A stretch of 41,144 nt of DNA from DATBED01 sp036276195 (lineage in GTDB: Bacteria > Patescibacteriota > Saccharimonadia > Saccharimonadales > UBA4665). A program made the translations under genes and the position numbers. Below, one piece after another: positions 1 to 8,446 of the stretch. The notes under the pieces are model-generated. The model was given only the letters and a program-made list of their open reading frames with translations. It had not been told where the DNA came from and searched no databases. The DNA is taken from the NCBI GenBank assembly GCA_036276195.1, contig DATBED010000065.1, positions 1 through 41,144 of the forward strand, written 5' to 3'. Numbering within the stretch: the stretch's first letter is position 1; each line of letters opens with the position of its first letter.

Positions 1-1277
1 TTGCCATCTGTCAGTTGGGTTACAATGAGCTGCCCAGCAGCGACCTCACTGACCCGGCGGACCAGTTTACCCTCACTGAAGGATAGGCTGTAACCCAGCT
101 GCATATTCCTTTTAGGATCGGCGGCCGTAATGGCTTTGTCGAAGGCGGCCATTTGGCGCCCGGCTTCGCGAAAGGCCTCGGCTTGGCCCCTTAATATTCG
201 ACCAGATATTTGGGTGATCTCGTCGCGCTTAGCCCTTAGGTTGGCCTTCATAATGCCACCGGCCCGCAGCAAAGCATTGTTGATAGCCTTGATACGCCTA
301 GCTAGGTCGCTAAAAATAGATAAGATGAGGTTCGATTGACGGTTAAGTTCGTGCCTTGAGGCGGCTAAATGCCGCTCGTACTGACGAAAGACTAGATTGG
401 AGTTGTCGTTAACTAAGGCGGCCGCGTTATTGAGCCAAGCCCGCAGGCCGCCGAGCGTCCGCCGCTCCAGCAGGCGGAGCTGGCTTTCCAGGCCATCCCA
501 TGGCGCGTTCAAGGCCTTGGCGACCGCTGTGGGCGTGGAGGCCCCAAAATCCGCCACCAATTCCACCAGCGTCTGGTCAACATCGTGGCCAATCCCGGTT
601 AAGACGGGCACTTTGAAACCGGCCACCGCCCTGACCACCGATTCTGTATTAAAAGCCTGCAACGATTCCCACGAGCCGCCGCCGCGCATAATAACCAACA
701 CTTCAATGTTTTGGTTGGCCATGGCGCGCAGTGCGGCCAGTAACTCATGGATGGCGTCCTTGCCTTCAACCCGTGAATCGATGGCTTTGATTTGGTAACC
801 GCGCTGGCCCAAGTTAGCCGTAAAGTCCTGGATAACCACTCCAGACATAGAAGTTATGACGCCGATTTTGCGGGGAAACTCCGGCAAAGGCCGTTTGCGC
901 TCGAAGGCCAGCAGGCCCTCGGCTTCCAGCGCCGCCTTGAGCTTATCATAAGCTTTTTTAAGAGCACCCTCACCGGCGTACTCAATGGTAGTGGCCTTGA
1001 AGCTGAACTTACCGAAAGGCGCGTATATGTTAGGAACGCCGGTAACGATGACCTCGTCGCCTTCTTTAAGCTCCAGCCCGTTGGTCTCGTAAAGTGATAA
1101 CCAGATCATGCAGTCCAGCAAGGCAGGTTCGCCGGAATCTTTGATGGTGAAGTAGACCGCTTTGCCGGAACGCTTTAGGCCGGTCACCTCCCCTTTGACG
1201 CGGGCAGCTTGCAGAGCCAGGACTTGGTTGAGGTGAGCCAAGTAGTCGGCCACAGAGCTGATTGGCGGCTCAAGCAT
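1..1277 (-). CDS. xseA: Exodeoxyribonuclease VII large subunit, partial (3' end outside window)
   Basis: The large subunit of ExoVII degrades single-stranded DNA to oligonucleotides in repair and recombination. The frame is open for 425 codons from an ATG at 1277 to the window edge, so the C-terminus is missing. An N-terminal OB-fold is followed by the nuclease domain with the family motif MRGGGSWESLQAFN near residue 197 and GIGHDVDQTLVE, then a long helical region. The ATG lies inside the end of the upstream membrane-protein gene (overlap ATGCTTGA, 8 nt), suggesting translational coupling; no clear Shine-Dalgarno is seen. The small subunit xseB would be expected next, outside the window. Identification is firm. 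Confidence 0.95.
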   Translation of the reverse strand, partial: MLEPPISSVADYLAHLNQVLALQAARVKGEVTGLKRSGKAVYFTIKDSGEPALLDCMIWLSLYETNGLELKEGDEVIVTGVPNIYAPFGKFSFKATTIEYAGEGALKKAYDKLKAALEAEGLLAFERKRPLPEFPRKIGVITSMSGVVIQDFTANLGQRGYQIKAIDSRVEGKDAIHELLAALRAMANQNIEVLVIMRGGGSWESLQAFNTESVVRAVAGFKVPVLTGIGHDVDQTLVELVADFGASTPTAVAKALNAPWDGLESQLRLLERRTLGGLRAWLNNAAALVNDNSNLVFRQYERHLAASRHELNRQSNLILSIFSDLARRIKAINNALLRAGGIMKANLRAKRDEITQISGRILRGQAEAFREAGRQMAAFDKAITAADPKRNMQLGYSLSFSEGKLVRRVSEVAAGQLIVTQLTDG

Positions 1278-2337
1278 CGGCGGTTCCCGGAGCCGGCGGT
1301 TTTTCGCCATGCCTCACGGCCCTCTGGTACAAGTAGTAGCCCGGCGGAATCTGAATCAGCGTGTTCAGTACACGGTACATCACGGTCACCGGCAGGCTGA
1401 CCGATGGTGGGATACCGGTAGCCGCCAGCACGGCCGTCATCAACCCTTCGTAAACCCCTACCCCGCCCGGCAAAACCGATATTAAGCCGGCAAAGTTAGC
1501 AATGCCGTAAGCCAAAATCACTGCCCCAATATTCACAAATTTACCAAAGGCGATGTAGACCACGTAAATGGCGGCAATCTCTGTGGCATCGGCCAACAAC
1601 GAATACCAAAACGGCGTCTGCAGCTTCGACCAGCTCTTCCTAATTTCATTGTAGTTGTCATGAAAATCATCAAATAAGCCGCGCGCCTGGTTAATGTTAA
1701 TCGTTTCTTTATATCTCGGCCGCACCAAGTGGATCAGCCAATTAATAACGCGTGTTAGGGCCGTAAAAAAACTATTGATGCGGCTACGGCTGCCAACGAT
1801 GTAAGCAAAGACGAAGGTGCCCACTACCAGTAGGGTCGATAGCGAGGCGGTTACCAAAATTACCAGGCCATTAACCCGGCCCATCACGGCCAGCGCCACC
1901 ACGCCCAAAATCAGCAGCACTTCATAAGCCACAATGTAGAGGCCGACTTTTATGATGTGCACCAATGTGGCCCGGCCGCTGCTCAGCTCCTTACCCTTCC
2001 TCATGCGCAATGTGAAGTACGACATGCCGGTCACGCCGCCGCTCGGGAAAACGTGGTTCACGAAATTCAACTCTAAGGAAGTGCGGTACAAAAAGCCATA
2101 AGACAGCCGGTTGCCAACAATTGCAAATAGCCGCTGGTACAGCCGCGCCTGGGCGTGATAATTAAGCGCCTCCACCGGAATCATTAGCAACAGTGCCCAA
2201 GCATTGACGCGGCCGAGGTTATGAATCGTGTCGCCGATCTGGTGACGCGTGCCGATAATTACTATCACTAGCGCCGCCAGCGTCACCAAGTTCAAAACCA
2301 GCTTCCAGTGCTGCCGCCACCACGATTGATCCGTCAT
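1270..2337 (-). CDS. YbhN/UPF0104-type (lysylphosphatidylglycerol synthase TM-region-like) membrane protein
   Basis: A 355-residue polytopic membrane protein with about seven or eight hydrophobic segments. The C-terminal signature VLPGGVGVYEGLMTAVL is typical of the flippase-like UPF0104/LPG-synthase membrane domain family, whose members sit beside lipid or polysaccharide genes. There is no catalytic synthase domain, so lipid flipping or envelope glycolipid handling is only an inference. The start ATG at 2337 lies 6 bp after a perfect TATAAT, so the mRNA is probably leaderless. The gene ends in TGA, overlapping the xseA start. Confidence 0.8.
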   Translation of the reverse strand: MTDQSWWRQHWKLVLNLVTLAALVIVIIGTRHQIGDTIHNLGRVNAWALLLMIPVEALNYHAQARLYQRLFAIVGNRLSYGFLYRTSLELNFVNHVFPSGGVTGMSYFTLRMRKGKELSSGRATLVHIIKVGLYIVAYEVLLILGVVALAVMGRVNGLVILVTASLSTLLVVGTFVFAYIVGSRSRINSFFTALTRVINWLIHLVRPRYKETININQARGLFDDFHDNYNEIRKSWSKLQTPFWYSLLADATEIAAIYVVYIAFGKFVNIGAVILAYGIANFAGLISVLPGGVGVYEGLMTAVLAATGIPPSVSLPVTVMYRVLNTLIQIPPGYYLYQRAVRHGEKPPAPGTADA

Positions 2338-2343
2338 GCCGCT

Positions 2344-2349
2344 ATTATA
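2344..2349 (-). promoter_or_regulatory. -10 element, leaderless promoter of the UPF0104-like gene
   Basis: Perfect TATAAT whose 3' end is 6 bp from the ATG at 2337, so transcription should begin at or within a base or two of the start codon. Confidence 0.65.
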
Positions 2350-2353
2350 GCAA

Positions 2354-2884
2354 CTACTTTTGAGCTACGATGTAACGCGCCGCTTCTAGCAAGTCTTTAG
2401 CTCGGAAATCGGCCGCTGTTTTCTCGACATGGCGCAGACCGGTATCTACTAAAATTGTTTTAGCGCCGGCACGTCTTCCGGCTTCGACATCTTTTTGCTT
2501 ATCGCCAATTATGTAAGATTCGGCCAAGTCAACGTCAAACTCCCTGGCGGCGTCAAGCAACATCTTCGGTTTCGGCTTACGACACTCGCAATTATCTTCC
2601 GGCACATGCGGGCAGAAATAAGATTTCGCTATATGAATATCATTCCCCGCTAGCAGCGCTTCCAGCCCTTGCACTTCCATGCGGTCAAAATCTTCAACCG
2701 TTATCAGGCCTTCACCAATGCCGGCTTGATTAGTCACAATAATTAACAGATAGCCGCTATCTTGAAGTAACTTAAGCGCTGGGATGGTGTCCGGGAACAA
2801 GCGCAGGTCATGAATCCACCGCAAACGCTCTGCCGGCGGTTCTTGAATGACAGTACCATCGCGGTCCAGAAAAACAGCTTTCAT
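2354..2884 (-). CDS. HAD-family phosphatase, GmhB-like (histidinol-phosphatase / heptose bisphosphate phosphatase family)
   Basis: A 176-residue HAD hydrolase. Motif I is FLDRDGT with nucleophile D7 and acid D9; motif II is IIVTNQAG; motif III/IV is KPKPKM...YIIGDKQKDVEAGRRAG. A CPH...NCECRKPKP stretch near residues 110-125 matches the CxH...CxC zinc loop of the GmhB/HisB-N branch. In GmhB the reaction removes the 7-phosphate of heptose 1,7-bisphosphate. No heptose or histidine genes are nearby, so the substrate is unknown. The gene is head-to-head with the TRM11-like gene with only 23 bp between start codons. Confidence 0.85.
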   Translation of the reverse strand: MKAVFLDRDGTVIQEPPAERLRWIHDLRLFPDTIPALKLLQDSGYLLIIVTNQAGIGEGLITVEDFDRMEVQGLEALLAGNDIHIAKSYFCPHVPEDNCECRKPKPKMLLDAAREFDVDLAESYIIGDKQKDVEAGRRAGAKTILVDTGLRHVEKTAADFRAKDLLEAARYIVAQK

Positions 2885-2891
2885 AACTCTA

Positions 2892-2901
2892 ATGATACAC
2901 T
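2892..2901. promoter_or_regulatory. Overlapping divergent -10 elements (GmhB-like gene / TRM11-like gene)
   Basis: Minus strand: TATCAT (2892-2897), 7 bp before the ATG at 2884. Plus strand: TACACT (2896-2901), 6 bp before the ATG at 2908. The two hexamers share two base pairs, so both leaderless genes are driven from a 23-bp gap and RNA polymerase probably cannot occupy both at once. Confidence 0.55.
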
Positions 2902-2907
2902 TTAGTG

Positions 2908-4146
2908 ATGCAGAGTTTGATGGTTTTGGGGCGGCAGCCGGCGCTGGGGCTGGCCGAGTTAGAGAGTTTATACAGCGCCGAAAAGCTGCGCCCGGTTGGC
3001 GAGCGAGCCGTGGCTGTGGACGTAGATCCTTGCCTGCTGGCGTTTGACCGGCTGGGCGGCAGCGTCAAGTTTTGCAAAGTTTTAACCACTCTCGACACCA
3101 CCAATTGGAAGCAAATCGAAAAGTTCCTCATCCAGGTTTCGCCCGGCCACTCCGAGCGCATGCCAGCAGGCAAAATGCAGCTTGGCCTCAGCGTAATTGG
3201 CTTAGAAATTCCGCTTAAACAGCTGGAAGCTACCGGCCTGACTCTCAAAAAAGTCATCCGCAAAACCGGTCGATCGGTACGGTTGGTGCCTAATAAAGCC
3301 TCGGAGCTCAACAGCGCCCAAGTCTACCACAACCACCTGACCGGTCCGACCGGCTGGGAGCTGGTTTTCATCCGTGACGGCCAGCAAACCATCATCGCTC
3401 AAACCGTCAAAGTTCAAGATATTAACGCTTACGCCAAACGCGACCGCGGCCGGCCCAAGCGCGATGCCCGCGTTGGCATGCTGCCGCCCAAATTAGCCCA
3501 AATCATCATCAACCTGGCCGTCGGTGAGCTGCCGGAAGAAGCCCGTCAATCGGTTTGCGAAATCCCGCCCGACCAGCCCATCCCACCAGCCCATTTCGAC
3601 CAAGTGATTTTGGATCCTTTTTGCGGCACCGGCGTCATCCTGCAAGAAGCCTACCTTATGGGCTATGGCGTTTATGGAACCGATTTAGATAAACGGATGG
3701 TAGATTACACCCTAGAAAATATGGGCTGGCTGATCGACAACTTTAACCCTGGCGGCACCAAATCACGCTTTGAGACCGCCGACGCTACCCAATACGACTG
3801 GCGACATGAATTCGACACCGTGGCCAGCGAAACCTATTTGGGCAGGCCCTTCACCGCCAAGCCCAGCGACGAAATTTTGGCGCAAACCGCAGCCGAGTGC
3901 AATTTAATCATTAAAAAGTTTCTGCGAAATATCCACAGCCAGGTCAAGCCGGGTACTCGGTTTGCTCTAGCGGTGCCGGCTTGGCAAACCACACCCAATC
4001 AATTCAAAAAGCTACCTCTTATTGACCAGATGAGCGATTTGGGCTATAATCAAGTCAGTTTTGAGCACGCTGCAGACGAGGATTTAATCTACTACAGGCC
4101 AGATCAGATCGTTGCCCGCCAGTTGCTTGTAATCACAAGGAAGTAA
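2908..4146 (+). CDS. TRM11/TrmG10-like SAM-dependent RNA methyltransferase
   Basis: A 412-residue protein. The N-terminus (MVLGRQPALGLAELESL) resembles TRM11/archaeal TrmG10 relatives with a THUMP-like region. The C-terminal half is a Rossmann methyltransferase with motif I ILDPFCGTGVILQEA near residues 235-250 and an acidic GTDLDKRM. Family members methylate N2 of a tRNA guanosine. At the place of the usual DPPY motif IV the protein reads ASETYLGRPF, so the catalytic tetrapeptide is absent or diverged. ATG 2908 is preferred over GTG 2905 because a -10-like hexamer ends 6 bp upstream. It is followed after 1 nt by rpmA, consistent with co-transcription and a translation-related role. Confidence 0.75.
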   Translation: MQSLMVLGRQPALGLAELESLYSAEKLRPVGERAVAVDVDPCLLAFDRLGGSVKFCKVLTTLDTTNWKQIEKFLIQVSPGHSERMPAGKMQLGLSVIGLEIPLKQLEATGLTLKKVIRKTGRSVRLVPNKASELNSAQVYHNHLTGPTGWELVFIRDGQQTIIAQTVKVQDINAYAKRDRGRPKRDARVGMLPPKLAQIIINLAVGELPEEARQSVCEIPPDQPIPPAHFDQVILDPFCGTGVILQEAYLMGYGVYGTDLDKRMVDYTLENMGWLIDNFNPGGTKSRFETADATQYDWRHEFDTVASETYLGRPFTAKPSDEILAQTAAECNLIIKKFLRNIHSQVKPGTRFALAVPAWQTTPNQFKKLPLIDQMSDLGYNQVSFEHAADEDLIYYRPDQIVARQLLVITRK

Positions 4147-4147
4147 C

Positions 4148-4420
4148 ATGTCACATGTCAAAGCCGGCGGTACCGCCAAGAATGTCCACGATAGCCCAGG
4201 CCAACGCCTAGGTGTAAAGCTGTTTGGCGGCCAAAAAGTTAAGACCGGCCAAGTGATCGTGCGCCAGGTTGGCATGACCAAACGCCCCGGCATTGGTACC
4301 AAGATGAGCCGCAACTTCACCATCCACGCCGCCCACGACGGCATTGTCAACTTCAAGCAACGCAAAGTCCGCACCTTCAGCGGCCGCTCCGTCCGCCGCA
4401 CCGAAGTAACTGTCGAGTAA
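4148..4420 (+). CDS. rpmA: 50S ribosomal protein bL27
   Basis: A 90-residue bL27, which lies near the peptidyl-transferase centre of the 50S subunit. The N-terminus MSHVKAGGTAKNVHDSPGQR matches the family pattern (KAGG...N...D), followed by RLGVKLFGGQKV and GTKMSRNFTIHA. No cleavable Firmicutes-type N-terminal extension is present. The AAGGAAG Shine-Dalgarno just before the ATG lies in the last codons of the upstream methyltransferase gene, so the two are coupled. The usual partners rplU (bL21) and obg are not adjacent. The gene stops 1 nt before the convergent 206-aa gene ends. Confidence 0.97.
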   Translation: MSHVKAGGTAKNVHDSPGQRLGVKLFGGQKVKTGQVIVRQVGMTKRPGIGTKMSRNFTIHAAHDGIVNFKQRKVRTFSGRSVRRTEVTVE

Positions 4421-4421
4421 G

Positions 4422-5042
4422 CTAGAAAATGGTTTCAAAAGCCTCGTCACTTTCGTAAGGCGCTGCCTGCTTAATAGGTCGAGCAATTCCCCTGTCAGCG
4501 AACCGGCGCCACATACGCAACGAGCCTTCACGTAATCGACCGCGTGTTCTTAAACCTTGACCAGCTGGCAGCAATTTTAAGAGTTCCAGATAAGCAGCCG
4601 GACCATATCCCTTGCCTGCTTCTCCACTTTCGCGATCCCTGAAGGTAGTTATATTATTAATATAAGACTTTGGTGCCTGTATGCTTGAAGAGCCAACAGG
4701 GCTTACAAGTTCCACAAAACCTACTTTTTCATCAGTATCGTCCATAATAGCATAGCTGGTAAGGTGAACGTCTTGATTAGGACGCGGGATAGGCTCTCCT
4801 TCAATTGCTATCACTTTCGTTTCTCTGATTGGCTGTTCTTTTAAGCTAACTTTTGGCAATGGACGATCAGGGTCATCATTTAATGTTGCCTCTAACCACT
4901 TGTTACGTGATTCTATAAATTCCTCTTGGGAAATTACTGCCGCTCCGTGCCCGAGAAAGCCAATGTTCGCTAGCAATACTTGACCGGCGCGTATAGCTAC
5001 TTCTGGACTTTGTGATTGTTGATTTTGCGAGGCTTCCGACAT
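4422..5042 (-). CDS. Hypothetical protein with a possible GNAT-like C-terminal region
   Basis: A 206-residue protein, not confidently recognised. The N-terminal 20 residues are Ser/Gln-rich. The C-terminal third contains GKGYGPAAYLELLKLLP followed by RLREGSLRMWRRFADRGIA, which resembles the acetyl-CoA-binding helix and following strand-helix of GNAT acetyltransferases; this is a pattern-level guess. ATG 5042 is supported by an extended -10 (TGCTAATAT) ending 7 bp upstream. The gene is AT-richer than its neighbours and lies next to another hypothetical gene (5099-6307), so the pair may be accessory. Confidence 0.55.
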   Translation of the reverse strand: MSEASQNQQSQSPEVAIRAGQVLLANIGFLGHGAAVISQEEFIESRNKWLEATLNDDPDRPLPKVSLKEQPIRETKVIAIEGEPIPRPNQDVHLTSYAIMDDTDEKVGFVELVSPVGSSSIQAPKSYINNITTFRDRESGEAGKGYGPAAYLELLKLLPAGQGLRTRGRLREGSLRMWRRFADRGIARPIKQAAPYESDEAFETIF

Positions 5043-5049
5043 TTATTTG

Positions 5050-5055
5050 ATATTA
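5050..5055 (-). promoter_or_regulatory. Extended -10 element, leaderless promoter of the 206-aa gene
   Basis: TAATAT preceded by TGC (extended -10), with 7 bp to the ATG at 5042. Confidence 0.55.
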
Positions 5056-5098
5056 GCATAAGCTTGATGAAAAGTCAAGATTATGGAAGTGCGAAAAG

Positions 5099-6307
5099 TT
5101 ACTGAACGTGCCGGCGATGCCTACGAATAGTATTTGGTACATTGTGTAATGAAGGCCGCGGCACGTGTCCCTCTTCCAAAGGTCGGGCTTTGTGGCCATA
5201 AATAAGCGCAGGGGCATTTTCTGCTTCACTAGGCGGCCAGACCTCATTCAATAAGCCCCCTTCACCGAAATATAGGATTGCCATATATACCGCCACACCA
5301 CCAGCCTTTAGTGCTCGACTTTTTACAGGATTAAGGCTGTTCCATCTAGCAAGCTTCATGCGCCCCATATAAAGTCGAAGGTGCGTAGAGCGCTGGCGCC
5401 TTACTTGCTGCTCCCAGTGAGCTGGTAATATTAGATCATCAGCCTCTAAAGGACTGTCTTGGAATTTAGAGAGCTCCGATAACTGATCCCCAATTTGCTT
5501 TAAGCTAAGCGGTTTAGGGTAGCCAAGTTGGCCTTTGTTATCTTGTTGAGGGCGATGGCCGATCACCATATCTGGTGGGCCGTTCTGACCGTCAGCATGA
5601 CGAAGGTAATCTATTTGGTTTTCGCCCTCAGATCCACCCGCATCAAAGCTGTGTCGCCAGCGTGACATTATAGCCCTCTGGCGCCGTACACTATAGCCCA
5701 GTGCCCTTAATAGTTCGCCCCTAACCAAGCGCTCGTAACCTTCAGCAAATCTTTCTTCGTGAATACTATAATCGGTACTCCAATGAGAGGTAAGGCCCAG
5801 CTCGGGGTGGGAAGCAAGGTATTTACGCGTGGCGTAAAGACCGTCAAGGTCATAAGGCTTAAGATGTCTACTAACACCGCCGAGAAGAGCATGGCCACTT
5901 TCATGCCCTATTCTGGACATTACTTCTATAAGTCGAGCATCCTGCGAATTTTTGGCCCCTCCACGCCGAGGAGTATAACGGCCGAGGTGGTGGCTATTAA
6001 TGCCTAGTTCTCTCCCGCTTTCCCAATGCTCAGCCCCAGAAGCGCCAGGTGTATCGTCATCGTAAAGATAAAAATGTTTGGGGAAAGCTTGTCCGTAGCT
6101 AGTATCTAGTAAGGGCTGAATGCTGGGGTTTTCAGGGTGAGTCACAAAAGCTCTATCGCCAAGCTCTCTAGCAATTTCATAACCCCAAGGTAGTAAGTTC
6201 TCCAAAGGTTCTTGAGTTAACGCATGACTAAACCGTTGTACTCGGCTCTCCACAAGTGATTGCTCATGCCCGCTATTAGCTTCAAGACTCCCGGTTGCCT
6301 TAATCAT
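5099..6307 (-). CDS. Putative zinc metallopeptidase (HExxH, gluzincin-like)
   Basis: A 402-residue protein of no recognised family. Residues 130-142 contain IGHESGHALLGG, an HExxH zinc motif (H135, E136, H139). About 45 residues later HEERFAEGYERL (E184-E192) could supply the third ligand, as in gluzincins. A weakly hydrophobic stretch near residues 334-350 may be a single membrane segment; there is no clear signal peptide. The tail is basic. Peptidase activity is inferred from the motif only. ATG 6307 follows a perfect TATAAT by 6 bp, implying a leaderless mRNA. Composition differs from the neighbouring housekeeping genes. Confidence 0.6.
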   Translation of the reverse strand: MIKATGSLEANSGHEQSLVESRVQRFSHALTQEPLENLLPWGYEIARELGDRAFVTHPENPSIQPLLDTSYGQAFPKHFYLYDDDTPGASGAEHWESGRELGINSHHLGRYTPRRGGAKNSQDARLIEVMSRIGHESGHALLGGVSRHLKPYDLDGLYATRKYLASHPELGLTSHWSTDYSIHEERFAEGYERLVRGELLRALGYSVRRQRAIMSRWRHSFDAGGSEGENQIDYLRHADGQNGPPDMVIGHRPQQDNKGQLGYPKPLSLKQIGDQLSELSKFQDSPLEADDLILPAHWEQQVRRQRSTHLRLYMGRMKLARWNSLNPVKSRALKAGGVAVYMAILYFGEGGLLNEVWPPSEAENAPALIYGHKARPLEEGHVPRPSLHNVPNTIRRHRRHVQ

Positions 6308-6313
6308 AGTGTT

Positions 6314-6319
6314 ATTATA
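6314..6319 (-). promoter_or_regulatory. -10 element, leaderless promoter of the putative metallopeptidase gene
   Basis: Perfect TATAAT, 6 bp before the ATG at 6307. Confidence 0.65.
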
Positions 6320-6358
6320 TAACAGATGGCTTTATTAGTCAATAACTTAAGGTCGGGT

Positions 6359-6781
6359 TTACGCTTGGCTGAGGTGGTGGCGGATGCGTTCGATAACATC
6401 GGCGATTACTACTTGGGATTTTACCAAGTAGTCGTCTACGCCGAGCGATTGGGCGCGCTGCTTGTCGCTGTCTTGGCTGAGGGCTGTGAGCATAATTATC
6501 TTCAAATTAGCCGTTTCGGGGGTGTTGCGCAAGATGTCGAGCACGTCAAAGCCGCTAACCTTGGGCATCATAACATCAAGTAGCACCAGGTTAGGCTTGT
6601 AGCTGATGGCAGTGGCCAGGGCGTCTTCCCCGTTGGCGACGCGGCGGACGTCGAATCCTTCGGCCTGCAGGCGGGTCACATAAACATTGGCTAAGGCGTC
6701 GTCGTCTTCGACTAGGAGAATGCGCTTGAGGCCTTGGGTTGGTGCCGGAGTATCTTCGTTAGGAGATTGTGCAGGATCCAT
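6359..6781 (-). CDS. Single-domain response regulator (CheY-like receiver)
   Basis: A 140-residue stand-alone receiver domain. After a proline-rich 17-residue leader come the acidic cluster LLVEDDD (D26, D27), phospho-acceptor D69 in NLVLLDVMMPK, the conserved Thr in IIMLTA and the Lys in YLVKSQ. No output domain is present, so it would act through protein contact or as a phosphorelay intermediate. No histidine kinase is encoded in the window. ATG 6781 lies 7 bp after TAACAT, again a leaderless arrangement. It precedes no co-directional partner closer than the gene at 6307. Confidence 0.9.
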   Translation of the reverse strand: MDPAQSPNEDTPAPTQGLKRILLVEDDDALANVYVTRLQAEGFDVRRVANGEDALATAISYKPNLVLLDVMMPKVSGFDVLDILRNTPETANLKIIMLTALSQDSDKQRAQSLGVDDYLVKSQVVIADVIERIRHHLSQA

Positions 6782-6788
6782 AGTGGTT

Positions 6789-6794
6789 ATGTTA
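6789..6794 (-). promoter_or_regulatory. -10-like element of the response regulator gene
   Basis: TAACAT with 7 bp to the ATG at 6781; same spacing rule as other units in the window. Confidence 0.5.
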
Positions 6795-6821
6795 GCTTAA
6801 GTTGGACCAAAAGACAACGGC

Positions 6822-8420
6822 TTAAGCTAAGGCTTTGATGAAGCCGTTGAACATCGGGTGTGGCCGATGGGGGCGGCTTTTGAATTCCGGATGGTATTGA
6901 CTGGCCAGCAAGAAGGGGTGATCAATGCCTTCAATTACCTCTACCAGGTTATTTTCCGGGTTAACGCCCGTGGCCCGTATGCCCCAGTCTTGATATTGAT
7001 CGCGGTAATTGTTATTGCACTCACCGCGGTGGCGGTGGCGTTCTATAACTTTGGTGGTGCCGTAGGTTTTAGCAGCCAGGCTGCCCTTGGCGAATTCGCA
7101 GTTGTAGTTGCCGAGGCGCATGGTGCCGCCGGTCATGTGCTTGCCGACTTGGTCGGCCATGGTAATGATGATTTGGTGCTTGGCATCCGGGTCTAGCTCA
7201 AAAGTGGTGGCATTGGCCAGGCCGGCATTGCGGGCCGCGGCGATCACAGCCATCTGCAGTCCTAAACAGAGGCCGAGGTAAGGCGTTTTCGATTTTAGGG
7301 CGTATTGGGCAGCTTTAATTTTGCCTTCCAGCCCGCGCTGGCCAAAGCCGCCGGGCACTACAATGCCGTCATAACCTTGCAAGACCGATGCAATATTTGC
7401 CCCAGGCGCGTCGTACTGCGAAGCGTCAATCCATTCAATTTCAACACCGCAGTCATTATGCCAAGCGGCCGCCTTGAGCGCCTCGAAAACCGACATGTAG
7501 GTGTCTGTGTTATCCATGTACTTGGCTACGAAGGCGATGCGATGATGCTTAGGGAACTCGGTAGTAGCCAGTTTGACCACTGCCCGCCAATCCTTCAGAT
7601 TGGGTTTTTTGGCCTTTAGGCCCAAGTGATCGACTATAACGTCGGCAATGCCGCTGTCTTCCAGCGTTAACGGCACCTCGTAAATGCTCTTGGCGTTGGG
7701 TAGCGGCGCAATGGCCTCCACCGGCAGACCACTGAACAGGCTAAGCTTCTTGATGGCCGCTTCGCTGGCCAGCTTTTCGCTGCGGGCCACTAGTACGTCA
7801 GGCGCAATGCCTAGCCCGCGCAGCTCGCGCACGCTGTTCTGGGCCGGTTTGGTCTTAGTTTCGTTGCTGGCGCTTAAATGCGGCAAGTAAACCACGTGTA
7901 CGTAGGCGCAGTTGTTCAGCCCGACCCGCACGCCCATTTCGCGGATGGCCTCTATAAAAGCCAGCGACTCGTAGTCGCCGACCGTGCCGCCAATTTCGAC
8001 GATGTGTACGTCGTAGCCTTCGCCAGCCTTGACAATCCAATCCTGAATAGCGCCCGTCAGGTGCGGAATGATCTGCACGTCGTCGCCGTCAAACTTGCCG
8101 GCCCTCTCGTCTTGGATTAGCTTGAGCAACACCCGGCCGCTCATCAGCGAACTAGCCGAGGTCATCTCTTCATCGACGAAGCGTTCGTAATGGCCGAGGT
8201 CGAGGTCGGTCTCGGCACCGTCTTTGGTCACAAAACACTCACCGTGCTCGCGCGGGTTGAGCAACCCGGCGTCAACATTCAAATAAGGGTCGCATTTTTG
8301 GAGGTTGACCCGCAAGCCGCGGGCCTTGAGGAGGTTGCCAATTGAGGCGGCCGTGATACCCTTTCCGAGCCCGGAAAGCACGCCACCCGTCACAAAGACA
8401 TACTTAGTCGTTTTAGCCAC
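6822..8420 (-). CDS. pyrG: CTP synthase
   Basis: A 532-residue enzyme that makes CTP from UTP, ATP and glutamine. The N-terminal synthetase domain shows YVFVTGGVLSGLGKGI and CDPYLNVDAG; the C-terminal class I glutamine amidotransferase domain shows the nucleophile Cys in YLGLCLGLQM and the His/Glu pair in SQYHPEFKSRP. Length is normal. The start is GTG at 8420, giving MAKTTKYVFVTGG, with AAGG a few bases upstream as a weak Shine-Dalgarno and a possible -10 TAGCAT further up. A 22-codon hydrophobic ORF lies just upstream. Confidence 0.97.
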   Translation of the reverse strand: MAKTTKYVFVTGGVLSGLGKGITAASIGNLLKARGLRVNLQKCDPYLNVDAGLLNPREHGECFVTKDGAETDLDLGHYERFVDEEMTSASSLMSGRVLLKLIQDERAGKFDGDDVQIIPHLTGAIQDWIVKAGEGYDVHIVEIGGTVGDYESLAFIEAIREMGVRVGLNNCAYVHVVYLPHLSASNETKTKPAQNSVRELRGLGIAPDVLVARSEKLASEAAIKKLSLFSGLPVEAIAPLPNAKSIYEVPLTLEDSGIADVIVDHLGLKAKKPNLKDWRAVVKLATTEFPKHHRIAFVAKYMDNTDTYMSVFEALKAAAWHNDCGVEIEWIDASQYDAPGANIASVLQGYDGIVVPGGFGQRGLEGKIKAAQYALKSKTPYLGLCLGLQMAVIAAARNAGLANATTFELDPDAKHQIIITMADQVGKHMTGGTMRLGNYNCEFAKGSLAAKTYGTTKVIERHRHRGECNNNYRDQYQDWGIRATGVNPENNLVEVIEGIDHPFLLASQYHPEFKSRPHRPHPMFNGFIKALA

Positions 8421-8446
8421 GACCTTACCAACCTCTCTTAACCGTC

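Noticed and set aside
2889..3417. Long ORFs antisense to the TRM11-like gene and similar shadows elsewhere
   Set aside because: They lie opposite well-supported coding regions and show no family motifs or promoters.
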